Positions 1-8,574 of a DNA stretch of 64,000 bases are shown one piece after another. The stretch is from Allobranchiibius huperziae. Its GTDB lineage: Bacteria > Actinomycetota > Actinomycetes > Actinomycetales > Dermatophilaceae. Made by a program: the position numbers and the translations under genes. Under the pieces are notes generated by a model. That model saw only the letters and a list, made by a program, of their open reading frames with translations, was not told the origin of the DNA and searched no databases. Each line of letters begins with the position of its first letter. Within the stretch, counting starts at the first letter, position 1. Location of the stretch: positions 3,364,929-3,428,928 of the forward strand of contig NZ_JACCFW010000001.1 in assembly GCF_013410455.1 (NCBI RefSeq), written 5' to 3'.

Positions 1-755
1 GTCCCCGGTGCGGCATCGGTGGCGGCGTAGAGCACCGGCCGCGCCCCACCCGCCCCACCGGGAAGCACCACCCGCATGAGGATCGGGAGCACATGGCGCA
101 CGACGGGGTTGTGGCCCAAGCCGTCCGGATCGGCGACCAGGCCCGTCGAGGCGACACCGGGGTGCGCCGCGGTCGAGGTGAGAGCCAGACCGGCCCGGTC
201 GGCGCGTCGCTGCAGCTCCAGCGCGAAGAGCAGGTTGGCGAGCTTAGACTGCCCGTACGCCGTGCCGGGCACGTAGGTCTGCGGCGGGTTGCCCTCCAGC
301 ACGGCGTCGTTCCCGCGGAAGTGGGCGATGGAGGACACCGTCGTCACTCGCGGCGCGGCCGCCTGCAGCAGTCGCGGCAGCAGCAGCGCGGTCAACGCGA
401 AGTGGCCCAGATGGTTGGTGCCGAACTGCAGTTCGTGACCGTCGACCGTCTCGCGGTAGCGCGGCGGCTCCATCAATCCGGCGTTGTTGACCAGCAGATC
501 CACCGGCTCCTCGATGCCGTCCGCGAACGCGCGCACCGACGCTAGGGACGCCAGGTCCAGGTGTGCGATCCGGACGTCGCCCTTCATCCCCTCCGCGGCC
601 GCGCGGCCGGAGTCGACGTCGCGTACGGCGAGCACCACCCGAGCGCCGTGTTCGGCGAGCTGGGCGGCTTCGTGCCGACCGATGCCCGAGTTCGCACCGG
701 TGACGACCGCGGTACGTCCTGACAGGTCGCCGATCTGGCGGGGGTTCCATCCCAT
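1..755 (-). CDS. SDR family oxidoreductase (3' end outside window)
   Basis: Short-chain dehydrogenase/reductase, probably an NAD(P)-dependent oxidoreductase of the retinol/protochlorophyllide-reductase-like branch; the substrate cannot be read from the sequence. The ATG at 755 opens a frame that runs off the left edge, with 251 residues visible. The Rossmann glycine motif TGANSGIG is at residues 19-26, NNAG at 90-93, a catalytic Ser near 141 (VSSIAH) and YGQSK with the Tyr/Lys pair at 167-171. It follows the XRE-cupin regulator gene by 13 nt on the same strand, so the two are probably co-transcribed and the regulator may control it. The C-terminal substrate loop is not in the window. Confidence 0.9.
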   Translation of the reverse strand, partial: MGWNPRQIGDLSGRTAVVTGANSGIGRHEAAQLAEHGARVVLAVRDVDSGRAAAEGMKGDVRIAHLDLASLASVRAFADGIEEPVDLLVNNAGLMEPPRYRETVDGHELQFGTNHLGHFALTALLLPRLLQAAAPRVTTVSSIAHFRGNDAVLEGNPPQTYVPGTAYGQSKLANLLFALELQRRADRAGLALTSTAAHPGVASTGLVADPDGLGHNPVVRHVLPILMRVVLPGGAGGARPVLYAATDAAPG

Positions 756-768
756 GCCCGTCAGGGTG

Positions 769-1527
769 TCACTCCCTCTGCACGAACCAGATGGCACGCG
801 CCGGTTCGTTGCCGGAATTGTGGAAACGGTGCGGAATGCTGGAGTCGAAGGAGATCGAGTCGGTCGGGCCGAGGACGTGCGTCTCGAACCCCAGCGTGAG
901 GGTCAACTCACCGCTCAGGACGTAGCCGTAGTCCATGCCGTCGTGTCGACTCATCTTCGTACCGGTGGTCGAGGTGCCGCCGACCTCGTAGGTGACGAGC
1001 AGGAACTCGGCGGGGGTGGACGGGGCCGACGAGAGCTGCTCCCAGACCACGCCGGTCTCCAGTGCCAACCGCCGCCGTGCTCCGGCGTGCACGACGAGGC
1101 CGTCCGCGTCGGTCCGTCGGCGTGCGTCGTCGCCACCCGCCGGAGGCGAGGTGCGTGCGGCGCGCTCTCGGTCGATATCCTGCGATCCGGCCAGGTGGGG
1201 CGCCTCGGGAGGCTCCGTCCGGGCCGGCGCATCGAGTGCGATGCACGCCGCGAACAACTCGTCGAACGTCACGGCGAGGGCGTCGCAGATGGCCACGAGG
1301 GTTGCTACCGAGGGCTGGGACTTGCCGTTCTCCAGTTGGGAGATGAACGACGCCGACACCCCCAGCTGCCGGGCGAGCTCGCGGAGCGACAGGCCCCTGG
1401 CCGTCCGGTGCGAACGCACCCCGCTGCCGACGCCTTGGAACGCCACGCGCTGCGCCGTACTCTGCGCAGGATCGGGCGAGAAGGTGTCCGGGCCGACCTC
1501 GGACTTCTCGGGCAACACGCCTGTCAC
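769..1527 (-). CDS. XRE family regulator with C-terminal cupin domain
   Basis: Transcription factor of 252 residues. A helix-turn-helix of the XRE type spans about residues 35-90 (SLRELARQLGVSASFISQLE is its core), and a small cupin fold fills about 170-252 (MSRHDGMDYGYVLSGEL, then SIPHRFHNSG). This HTH-cupin design is known from regulators that sense small metabolites and control an adjacent oxidoreductase or transporter; the ligand here is unknown. The GTG start at 1527 is preceded by GGGGAG four bases upstream. The middle section (about residues 95-160) is low-complexity, rich in Arg, Pro and Asp. It sits 13 nt before the SDR gene on the same strand. Confidence 0.88.
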   Translation of the reverse strand: MTGVLPEKSEVGPDTFSPDPAQSTAQRVAFQGVGSGVRSHRTARGLSLRELARQLGVSASFISQLENGKSQPSVATLVAICDALAVTFDELFAACIALDAPARTEPPEAPHLAGSQDIDRERAARTSPPAGGDDARRRTDADGLVVHAGARRRLALETGVVWEQLSSAPSTPAEFLLVTYEVGGTSTTGTKMSRHDGMDYGYVLSGELTLTLGFETHVLGPTDSISFDSSIPHRFHNSGNEPARAIWFVQRE

Positions 1528-1725
1528 GACACTCCCCTCACCGGGTGTTGGAGCGTGGCCTGACCGCGATCACCGGCCGTCCTCATCGGACGTCGGCACC
1601 CCCGGGTTCTCGGTGATTCCGCAGTACACGCACGCTGTGCCACCAGTGTGCTCCCGCGAACCGCACGATGCCCGCGGATTGGCCTGAATTCGCCGGCCCT
1701 GTGGGCGTGCTGTGGCCGGTCGGTG

Positions 1726-2826
1726 TCAGGACGGTGGCGGCGGCTCGCCTGGTCGCCATCGTCCCGCAAGCCCCGGGAAGGAGCGCTCCACCTCCGGAAG
1801 CAGGTCCGGCAGGAAGAGCAGCACGTCGTCCGGGTCGGCGCGCAGCAGTTGTTCGGGAGAGACGATCGGGATGTCCGTCCCCGGCATCCGGCGCCCCTGC
1901 TTGCCCGCGCCCGCGTCCGCGACCGCCGGGAGCAGCGTCGCATCGACCCGAGCCGCCGCGAGCAGACCCGCAGCGCGGGATGCGGCTCCGTAGCCGAGGA
2001 CGGTGCGCCCTGCGGCGCGCCGATCCGCCAGATCCCCTCGCAGCCACGCGATGTGTCGATCGACCTGGCCCTGCAGGCTGGCGAGCACCGCAGGATCAGA
2101 CATCCCCGATGCCCGGTCCCGCTCGGCGAGCAGCGAGACCGACCGGTGCACCGGGTACCCGTCCGTCGTGCGCATCACGGCCAGCAGCACGGTGCCGCCG
2201 TAGAGGTCGAAGTCCCACGCTCGCACCGCCTCCAGGCCCTCCTGGGCGAGCAAGGGCTGCAGCGACAAGAGGCTGTAGTAGCCGAAGTGACCGTGCCGCA
2301 ACGCGTTCCACGCGCCCTGGGTCACGATGCTGTCCAACGACTGGTACTGCAGCAGCAGCACTCCACCCGGCGCGAGCCGCTCGACGCGGCGCTGTATGCC
2401 GACCGCCTGGTCACGCTCGTGCATGATCCCGAAGCTGTCGACGATCACGTCGGCCACTACGTCGGCGACCACCGTCGGGCCGTACGCCGCCGCGTCCTGC
2501 AGCCAGCTGCCGCCGTGCGGCGACGGGAACTCACTCACGCTCTTACGGCCATCGAGCAGACCTGCGGCGGCGACCCGCGCCAGGGCCTCCCTGGCCTGCA
2601 GCACCAGGGCCTGCGGTTCGAGACCGCGCGGCTCCTCTGTGCTCGTGTCGTCAGCGGCGAGCTGGGCGAGGTGGCAGTCGGCGCACCACCACATCGACAA
2701 CGCGAACCGGGGGTCGGGGCCGGGGTCGTCCGCAGGCGGGAAGTGATCTGCCGCGGGCTGCTTGCCGAGGTCGAGGATCGTCGTGCCGCGCCGGCCGCCG
2801 CACGCCCGGCACCTGTGTCCCCGCAT
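1726..2826 (-). CDS. Sugar C-methyltransferase-type SAM-dependent methyltransferase
   Basis: 366 residues with the layout of NDP-hexose C-methyltransferases (TylCIII-like). An N-terminal zinc-binding knuckle has CRACGG at residues 6-11 and CADC around 48-51, followed by a degenerate SAM-binding middle and a C-terminal domain with a Rossmann-like VLGYGAASRAAGLL motif. The usual methyltransferase glycine motif is weak (VSEFPSPHGGSW instead of VEIGSNDG), so it may have lost methylation chemistry or act in another way on a deoxysugar nucleotide. It is divergent from the RmlC-like gene with only 48 nt between the starts. A second, better conserved paralogue lies at 5974-7287. Role: modified-sugar synthesis in the same locus (inferred). 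Confidence 0.82.
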   Translation of the reverse strand: MRGHRCRACGGRRGTTILDLGKQPAADHFPPADDPGPDPRFALSMWWCADCHLAQLAADDTSTEEPRGLEPQALVLQAREALARVAAAGLLDGRKSVSEFPSPHGGSWLQDAAAYGPTVVADVVADVIVDSFGIMHERDQAVGIQRRVERLAPGGVLLLQYQSLDSIVTQGAWNALRHGHFGYYSLLSLQPLLAQEGLEAVRAWDFDLYGGTVLLAVMRTTDGYPVHRSVSLLAERDRASGMSDPAVLASLQGQVDRHIAWLRGDLADRRAAGRTVLGYGAASRAAGLLAAARVDATLLPAVADAGAGKQGRRMPGTDIPIVSPEQLLRADPDDVLLFLPDLLPEVERSFPGLAGRWRPGEPPPPS

Positions 2827-2874
2827 CAGATCTCCTTCGCCCTCAGAAACCGTCGAACTTGCTTAGATGACTCC

Positions 2875-3435
2875 GTGCGCGTGACGTCCTTCGATCTGCC
2901 CGGCCCCGTGCTCTTCACGCCCGAGCCGCACTTCGACGCGCGCGGCTTCTTCACCCGCACCTTCGACGCCCAGGTCGCGGCCGAGCACGGACTGGACCCG
3001 ACAGCGTTCATCCAGGACTCCCAGTCGCGCTCGTCGCGCGGCGTCGTCCGTGGCATGCACGGCCGTTCCGGCGCCGGGGAGGGCAAGCTGGTGCGCTGCG
3101 CGCACGGCGCGATCCTCGACGTACTGGTCGACATCCGCACCGGGTCGGCCACCTTCGGGGAGCAGGTCAGCATCCGTCTGGACGACCAGACCTTCGCCCA
3201 CCTCTACGTCCCACCGGGCTTCCTGCACGGCTTCCAGGTCCTCGGCGAGGTGGCCGACGTCTGCTACCGCATCGACCGTGCACACGACCCGAGCGAGGAT
3301 CTGGCGGTCCGTTACGACGACCCGGAGCTGGCGATCGACTGGCCGGTGCCGGTGGGCACGATGAGCGAGCGCGACCTGTCCGCAGGGACCTTCGCGGCAC
3401 TGCAGATCCTGCTCAAGACGCGCGAACGAGACTGA
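2875..3435 (+). CDS. dTDP-4-dehydrorhamnose 3,5-epimerase-like protein (RmlC family)
   Basis: Cupin-fold NDP-sugar epimerase of 186 residues, near the usual family length of 180-200. Visible family marks are RGMH with the catalytic His, GKLVR with the conserved Lys, ILDVLVDIR, VPPGFLHGF and the closing DDPELAIDWP. The Tyr-rich stretch that follows the catalytic Tyr in true RmlC is changed (CYRIDRAHDP), so it may be a 3- or 5-epimerase on a ketosugar rather than a rhamnose enzyme. GTG at 2875 was chosen as start; GTG at 2881 is an alternative. It ends 13 nt before the convergent epimerase gene. No rmlA, rmlB or rmlD is present nearby, which argues against simple rhamnose synthesis. Confidence 0.85.
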   Translation: MRVTSFDLPGPVLFTPEPHFDARGFFTRTFDAQVAAEHGLDPTAFIQDSQSRSSRGVVRGMHGRSGAGEGKLVRCAHGAILDVLVDIRTGSATFGEQVSIRLDDQTFAHLYVPPGFLHGFQVLGEVADVCYRIDRAHDPSEDLAVRYDDPELAIDWPVPVGTMSERDLSAGTFAALQILLKTRERD

Positions 3436-3448
3436 GGACACGTCGCAT

Positions 3449-4468
3449 TCACCTCGGCCGGAAGTCCGCGTCGAGCAGACCGGCCTCCTGTTTGCGCTGC
3501 AGCACCGCGAGCCGCACGAAGTCGCGGTCGAACCCCTCCCGGGTGAGCGGAGCCGATCGGTATGCCGCCGCGAGCTCGCGCGCCCCGTCGGCGATCGACC
3601 ACGTCGCCTCGTAACCGGGCAACGCCGCCCGGATCGCACTGAAGTCGACCCGGTAGGACCGCGGATCCGATCCCGTCTCCCCGGTGATGTCCAGCTCCGA
3701 GCCGGGCACCGCACGCTGCGCCTCCTGCGCGATCTGCGCGACGGTGGCGTTGTTCATCTCGGCGCCGACGTTGAACGCCATGGCGTGCACCGCCTCCCGC
3801 GGGGCGGTGAGGCAGCGGGAGAACGCCTCGGCGATGTCCCGGGCGTGCACCAACGGACGCCAGGGCGTGCCGTCGGACATCACCAGCACCCGTCCGCTCA
3901 GCATCGCGTGGCCGACGAGGTTGTTCAGCACGATGTCCGCACGCAGTCGCGGCGAGGCGCCGAACGCGGTCGCGTTGCGCAGGAAGACCGGTTCGAACTC
4001 GCCGTCGGCCAGGTCGTGAACGTCGCTCTCGACCCGCACCTTGGACTCGGCGTACGGCGTCACCGGACGCATCGGCGAGTCCTCCGTCACGGCGTCCGCA
4101 CCCGCCGCGCCGTAGACCGAGCACGTCGAGGCGTAGAGGAAGCGGCGCACGCCGGCCTCCTTCGCGGCCTTCGCCAGACGCACCGACGCGTGATGGTTGA
4201 TGTCGTGGGTGATCTGCGGCTCGAGGGCCCCCAGCGGGTCGTTGGACAGCGCGGCCAGATGGATGACGGCCTCGAATCCCTCCAGGTCGCCCGGCACCAC
4301 GTCGCGGATGTCCTTCGCGATCGTCGGCGGATCCGTCGGCGCCGGCCCGAGCACGCTGTCGGCGTACAGCCCGGTGTCGTATCCGACGACGTCGTGGCCC
4401 GCCGCCTGCAGGAGGGGGACCATCACCGAGCCGAGATACCCCTGGTTACCGGTCACTAGCAGTCTCAA
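3449..4468 (-). CDS. NAD-dependent epimerase/dehydratase (extended SDR)
   Basis: Nucleotide-sugar epimerase, dehydratase or reductase of 339 residues. The N-terminal glycine motif VTGNQGYLGS, the HLAALSNDP stretch, STCSVYG, and the YAESK catalytic Tyr-Lys pair are all present, followed by a substrate-binding C-terminal half. The start is set by a Shine-Dalgarno AAGGA nine bases before a TTG at 4468. A longer reading frame upstream would overlap the deacetylase gene and carries no recognisable domain. It is the last gene of the leftward operon after the PIG-L deacetylase (43 nt gap). Substrate unknown; likely acts on the sugar activated by the cytidylyltransferase encoded upstream. Confidence 0.88.
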   Translation of the reverse strand: MRLLVTGNQGYLGSVMVPLLQAAGHDVVGYDTGLYADSVLGPAPTDPPTIAKDIRDVVPGDLEGFEAVIHLAALSNDPLGALEPQITHDINHHASVRLAKAAKEAGVRRFLYASTCSVYGAAGADAVTEDSPMRPVTPYAESKVRVESDVHDLADGEFEPVFLRNATAFGASPRLRADIVLNNLVGHAMLSGRVLVMSDGTPWRPLVHARDIAEAFSRCLTAPREAVHAMAFNVGAEMNNATVAQIAQEAQRAVPGSELDITGETGSDPRSYRVDFSAIRAALPGYEATWSIADGARELAAAYRSAPLTREGFDRDFVRLAVLQRKQEAGLLDADFRPR

Positions 4469-4511
4469 CGTCAGCCGTCCTTCGTCGTCGCGGGGAGCGG
4501 TGCGCGGCCGT

Positions 4512-5165
4512 TCACCGGCTGCGTCCGATCCCCAGGGTGGTCTTGGGTGCGACGAACGCCTCGGCGTACGGCGCGTGGCACTGCACCCCGCGGACACGGG
4601 CCAGGCCGAGGAACGCCTCGTCGTCGAACCAGTCGTGATGCGCCTGGCTGGGGTAGCTCTCCTGGATCACCGCGAGCTTCGCGCGCATCGTGGCGCGATC
4701 CAACGGCTGGTACGCGGTGACGGCAGGAAGGTCGCTCTCCCACTTCAGGATCTCGTAGTGCAGGACCAGGTGGTCCCGGAAGACGGTCGGCGCGATCTCG
4801 CCGACCGCACGGTGGTCCTGATGGGCGTCGGCGATCTGGGGCGCGAGGACGAGTCCGCCCGCGCCGGACTCGCGGGCCGCGACGATCGCGTCCTTCGCCA
4901 CGTCGAAGTAGGAGGGCACCCGGCCGTCGGGCAGGTCGAGCACGGTGAGACGCAGATCGGCTTCGGGGCACATCCGGTGGAACGCGGCGCGCTCCTCGGC
5001 CTCGCGCGGTCCGCCCCCGCCGGTGAGGACCACGGCATCGACCCGCAGGTCGGGCCGGGCGGCCGCGAGCAGGAGGATCGTGCCGCCCGCTCCGATCGCG
5101 AGGTCGTCACAGTGCGCGGCGAGGAGCACGACTCGATCGATCGGGCCGGTCGTGAGCTCGAGCAT
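4512..5165 (-). CDS. PIG-L family deacetylase
   Basis: Zinc-dependent N-acetyl-sugar deacetylase family (LmbE/MshB fold), 217 residues. The first metal motif appears as AAHCDDLAIGAGG, where most members have AHPDDE; the His and two Asp are kept but the last acidic residue is Leu. The second metal His is in HQDH. The ATG at 5165 overlaps the stop of the nucleotidyltransferase gene by one base (TGATG), so translation is coupled. Inside a nucleotide-sugar operon it most likely removes an acetyl group from an amino sugar or a glycolipid precursor. PIG-L members with non-deacetylase roles exist, so the exact reaction is open. Confidence 0.88.
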   Translation of the reverse strand: MLELTTGPIDRVVLLAAHCDDLAIGAGGTILLLAAARPDLRVDAVVLTGGGGPREAEERAAFHRMCPEADLRLTVLDLPDGRVPSYFDVAKDAIVAARESGAGGLVLAPQIADAHQDHRAVGEIAPTVFRDHLVLHYEILKWESDLPAVTAYQPLDRATMRAKLAVIQESYPSQAHHDWFDDEAFLGLARVRGVQCHAPYAEAFVAPKTTLGIGRSR

Positions 5166-5977
5166 CAACTGGTCCTGGGGTGCGACGCGGGCTTGCCCGG
5201 ATCGGAGCCGTTCCACAGTGCCCACGGAGCGTCGTAGGTGTCCCAGGCGTGATCGAGTTCGGCACGCTCCTTGAAGGTGTCGGCCGGCTTCCAGTACCCC
5301 GAGTAGGGGTAGGCGAGCAGCCGGCCCTGCGCGAGCAGGGCCTCGAAGACGTCGCCGACCAGATCGCCGTTGACCGGCAGGTGGTCGAACACCGCCTGCG
5401 TGAGCACGAAGTAGCCGCCGTTCTCCCAGATCGACATCACGCCGACCTGCTCCAGGTCGCGCACCCGGTGCTGCTCGTCGAACTGCACCACATGGAACGA
5501 GGACTGGGGCGGGACCGCGAGCAGCGCTGCGGCGCAGTCGGTTCCCTTGAACTCATCGATCATCGCGTCGAGCGGCAGGTTGGTGAGGACGTCGGCGTAG
5601 TTGGCGAGGAAGACCTCGTCGCCCTCCAGGTGGGGACGCACCCGACGCAGGCGCTCGCCGATCGGTGAGTTGAGCCCGGTGTTGACGAAGGTGATCGTCC
5701 AGTCGGCGATGTCGGTGTCGAGCAGCTGCACCTTGCCGTCCCGCAGGACGAAGTCGTTGGAGGCGGTCTCCTCGTAGTGCAGGAAGTAGTCCTTGATCTG
5801 GTCGGCCCCGTAGCCCAGGCAGAGGATGAACTCGGTGTGGCCGAAGTGCGCGTAGTAGCGCATCACGTGCCAGATGATCGGCCGTGGGCCGACCAGGTGC
5901 ATGGGCTTGGTGAGGACGTCGTCGGTGCTGCCACGCATCCGCATCCCGTACCCGCCGCAGAAGAGGACGACCTTCAT
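5165..5977 (-). CDS. Sugar-phosphate nucleotidyltransferase, glucose-1-phosphate cytidylyltransferase-like
   Basis: 270-residue nucleotidyltransferase resembling RfbF/DdhA, which makes CDP-glucose from CTP and glucose 1-phosphate. Seen: the N-terminal FCGGYGMRM nucleotide loop, TKPMHLVGPRPIIWHVM (the KPM...GGKP-WH pattern), FILCLGYGADQIKDYF, the LANYADVL metal-binding Asp, and YWKPADTFKE near the C-terminus. All match RfbF more closely than RmlA. The loop between the glycine motif and KPM is unusual (RGSTDDVLT). Start ATG at 5977; it overlaps the upstream methyltransferase by 4 nt (ATGA). With a C-methyltransferase and epimerases beside it, it probably opens a CDP-linked branched-sugar pathway. 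No CDP-glucose 4,6-dehydratase is recognised in the window. Confidence 0.82.
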   Translation of the reverse strand: MKVVLFCGGYGMRMRGSTDDVLTKPMHLVGPRPIIWHVMRYYAHFGHTEFILCLGYGADQIKDYFLHYEETASNDFVLRDGKVQLLDTDIADWTITFVNTGLNSPIGERLRRVRPHLEGDEVFLANYADVLTNLPLDAMIDEFKGTDCAAALLAVPPQSSFHVVQFDEQHRVRDLEQVGVMSIWENGGYFVLTQAVFDHLPVNGDLVGDVFEALLAQGRLLAYPYSGYWKPADTFKERAELDHAWDTYDAPWALWNGSDPGKPASHPRTS

Positions 5978-7287
5978 GCCTGCACCCCCGTCGTACGGGC
6001 CATGTCGACCTGCCCAGACGGATCAGACGAACCCGACGGGTCGAGCACGGTCAGTTCGGGCAGCGCGAACACGAGCCGCCCGCCCCACTGCGCGACGTGC
6101 GCGAGCGAGGAGGTCAGCTCGGTGCGCAGGTTCCAGGGCATCACGAGCACCAGGTCGGGTCGGTCGGCGTCCAGATACTCCGGCGGATAAATCGGGATGC
6201 GGGTGCCGGGAGTGAACCGGCCGTGCTTGTACGGGTTGCGGTCCACGGTGTAGGCGAGCAGGTCCGGACGGATGCCGCAGTAGTTCAGCAGGGTGTTGCC
6301 CTTGCCCGGTGCGCCGTAGCCGGCCACCCGCAACCCATCGCGCGCGGCGTCGAGCAGGAAGCGCAACAGATCCTGTCGGATCGCGGCCGTGCGCGTCGCG
6401 AGTGCGTCGTACCCGGCCGGATCGTGAAGTCCTGCTTCCTGCTCCACGGCCAGGATCCGCGCCACGGCATCGGACGGCTCGCCGCTCACCGGGGCCGGCC
6501 GTGCCCAGATGCGCAGCGATCCGCCGTGCGTCGGGATAAATTCCGCGTCGACGACGGCCAGGCCCGCGGTCGCGAGTGCCCGCGTCGCCGAGAGCAGCGT
6601 GTAGTACTGGAAGTGCTCGTGGTAGATCGTGTCGAACTGCGCGTACCGCACCAGATTGAGCGCGTGGTGCACCTCGATCGACACCGTCCCGTCGTCGGCC
6701 ACCAGCCCGCGCAGGGCGCGGGTGAAGCCGAGCAGGTCGGGGATGTGCGCGTAGACGTTGTTGGCGACCACGAGGTCGGCCGGGCCGTGCTCGCGACGCA
6801 CCTGCGCCGCGACCTGCTCGTCCAGGAAGTCCGTGCGGGTCGGCACGCCCCGGTCGCGCGCCGCCGCACCGACGTTGACCGACGGTTCGATGCCCAGACA
6901 GGGCACGGATCCCAGGAAGTGCTGCAGCAGGTACCCGTCGTTGGAGGCGACCTCGACCACGAAGGAGTCGCCCGTGAGCCCCAGCCGGTCTTCGGCCTGC
7001 TGCACGTACGAGCGCGCGTGCTCGACCCATGAGTCGGAGTAGGACGAGAAGTAGGCGTAGTCGGTGAACGTCTCATCCGGGGTGATGAGCGCTGGGATCT
7101 GCAGCAGCAGGCACTGCTCGCACAGCCGCAGGTGCAGCGGGTACGTCGACTCCGGACGGTCCAGTTCGTCGGAAGTGAGGAACGACTCGCACGGCGGCGT
7201 CGCCCCCAGGTCGAGCACGCTGCGCAACCTGGTGCTGCCGCACAGACGGCAGGCAGAGGGCGCCGAGTCGGTGAGCTGCTCCTGCAT
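5974..7287 (-). CDS. Class I SAM-dependent methyltransferase, sugar C-methyltransferase type
   Basis: 437 residues in three parts. An N-terminal zinc knuckle (CRLCGS, then CEQCLLLQ) is the Methyltransf_13 type. A complete SAM-binding domain has VVEVASNDGYLLQHF and LVVANNVYAHIPD, and a C-terminal Methyltransf_14 domain contains GYGAPGKGNTLLNY. This is the architecture of NDP-sugar 3-C-methyltransferases that add the branch methyl to deoxysugars. ATG 7287 was chosen because the zinc knuckle begins about 12 residues later; the frame stays open upstream without family similarity. First gene of the leftward operon methyltransferase - cytidylyltransferase - deacetylase - epimerase. Its promoter must lie in the 408-bp divergent region before the glycosyltransferase genes. 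Confidence 0.9.
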   Translation of the reverse strand: MQEQLTDSAPSACRLCGSTRLRSVLDLGATPPCESFLTSDELDRPESTYPLHLRLCEQCLLLQIPALITPDETFTDYAYFSSYSDSWVEHARSYVQQAEDRLGLTGDSFVVEVASNDGYLLQHFLGSVPCLGIEPSVNVGAAARDRGVPTRTDFLDEQVAAQVRREHGPADLVVANNVYAHIPDLLGFTRALRGLVADDGTVSIEVHHALNLVRYAQFDTIYHEHFQYYTLLSATRALATAGLAVVDAEFIPTHGGSLRIWARPAPVSGEPSDAVARILAVEQEAGLHDPAGYDALATRTAAIRQDLLRFLLDAARDGLRVAGYGAPGKGNTLLNYCGIRPDLLAYTVDRNPYKHGRFTPGTRIPIYPPEYLDADRPDLVLVMPWNLRTELTSSLAHVAQWGGRLVFALPELTVLDPSGSSDPSGQVDMARTTGVQA

Positions 7288-7695
7288 GGCGATCCGTGTC
7301 CCCCTCGTCGGTGGCGAGCGTCGCGCGCGGGCGCGGCAGACACCCGGCTGAGCAGGCCGGCCGACTGCGCGCGCTGGTGCCGACTCTAGGCCCGAGGACG
7401 ACTTCATACGGGGGAAATGCGTAAGTGCTAAGTGCTGCTCAACACTGTTCAGCGGGTGTAAAGCGTTGGTAAAGACTTCGTAATGGCACGACCCTTGTGG
7501 TGGCAAGTTACGTGCTGTCAAGTAGTTGCACGACCCAATATTCCCGCTCCATCACTGGGAACTCAATGGTTCGATCCGCTATACAAGTCCAAGATTCAAG
7601 TAATGGGGGGTATCGTCCTCGCAGAGTCCGCCCGCACCGAAGAAGCACCGCATTCACACTTGCTCAGCATCATTACGTCACCGGGGAAAGCACTC
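7288..7695. other. Divergent intergenic region of the sugar locus
   Basis: 408 bp without a gene between the leftward methyltransferase operon and the rightward glycosyltransferase pair. It is clearly richer in A+T than its surroundings, particularly 7400-7640, as expected for two back-to-back promoters. A tandem TAAGTGC repeat lies at 7422-7436, followed by CTGCTCAACACTGTTCAGCG. I could not fix convincing -35/-10 pairs for either direction. The frame of the glycosyltransferase stays open back to 7483, but this part shows no protein family features. Confidence 0.6.
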
Positions 7696-8574
7696 ATGTA
7701 TCGCAACTCGCCACGTTCGCTCGCCGAGGGTTCCACCTTCGAGCAGCGCACCTTGGAAACCGATCGAGGCCGCGCCAGCCGGCAACCGACGATCACCGTG
7801 GTCGTGCCCGCGAAGAACGAGGCCGACAACCTGCGAGCCGTGCTGCCGACGTTGCCTCCCGTGCACGAGGTCATCCTCGTGGACGGCAATTCGACCGACG
7901 GCACCGTCGAGGTCGCACGCCAGGTCATGCCCGACATCAAGATCGTCAAGCAGACGCGCAAGGGCAAGGGGAACGCCCTGGCGTGCGGCTTCAAGGCTGC
8001 CACCGGCGACATCATCGTCATGTTCGACGCCGACGGATCGGCCGATGCCCGGGAGATCCCGGCGTACGTCGACGCGCTCATCAACGGCGCCGACTTCGCC
8101 AAGGGCAGCCGTTTCATCAAGGGCGGCGGCAGTGACGACATCACCCTCCTGCGGCATGTGGGCGCCACCGGGCTGCACGTCCTGGTCAATCTCACGTTCG
8201 GCCAGCGCTTCAGCGATCTGTGCTACGGCTACAACGCGTTCTGGACCGAGCTGGTGCCGGCGCTCGGCCTGCCCGACATCGACGCGCCCGTCCCGCCCGG
8301 CGGGATGATCTGGGGCGACGGCTTCGAGATCGAGACCGTGATCAACCTGAGGATGGTCGGCGCCGGGGTCCAGATCCGCGAGGTGCCGAGCATCGAGCGT
8401 CCCCGCATCCACGGCGAGAGCAACCTGCGCACCTTCAAGGACGGGTTCCGGGTGTTGCGCACGATCGTGTCCGAGCGACAGAGGGCCACCGCGCTGCGGC
8501 GTCGTGGCGCGACCGTCCTGACGACGACGACCGCTCCTGCCGAGCAGGTCCGCCGGCCCAGCATCAGCGCGTGA
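7696..8574 (+). CDS. Family 2 glycosyltransferase (dolichyl-phosphate-mannose-synthase-like)
   Basis: 292-residue inverting GT-A glycosyltransferase. It has VVVPAKNEADNLRAVLPTLP at the start of the nucleotide-binding half, the DGNSTDGT motif, KGKGNALACGFKAATGD and the metal-binding MFDADGS. These are typical of GT2 enzymes that use a polyprenyl phosphate acceptor. There is no clear membrane segment in the C-terminal third, so it is probably cytosolic or peripheral. The ATG at 7696 follows GGGGAAAG at a good distance; other in-frame starts upstream lack a ribosome site. Its stop overlaps the next glycosyltransferase start by 4 nt. Donor and acceptor unknown; it probably assembles the glycan that receives the locus's modified sugar. 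Confidence 0.88.
   Translation: MYRNSPRSLAEGSTFEQRTLETDRGRASRQPTITVVVPAKNEADNLRAVLPTLPPVHEVILVDGNSTDGTVEVARQVMPDIKIVKQTRKGKGNALACGFKAATGDIIVMFDADGSADAREIPAYVDALINGADFAKGSRFIKGGGSDDITLLRHVGATGLHVLVNLTFGQRFSDLCYGYNAFWTELVPALGLPDIDAPVPPGGMIWGDGFEIETVINLRMVGAGVQIREVPSIERPRIHGESNLRTFKDGFRVLRTIVSERQRATALRRRGATVLTTTTAPAEQVRRPSISA

Noticed and set aside
7483..7695. 71-codon N-terminal extension of the first glycosyltransferase
   Set aside because: The extension lacks family similarity, and the ATG at 7696 has a ribosome site while the earlier starts do not.
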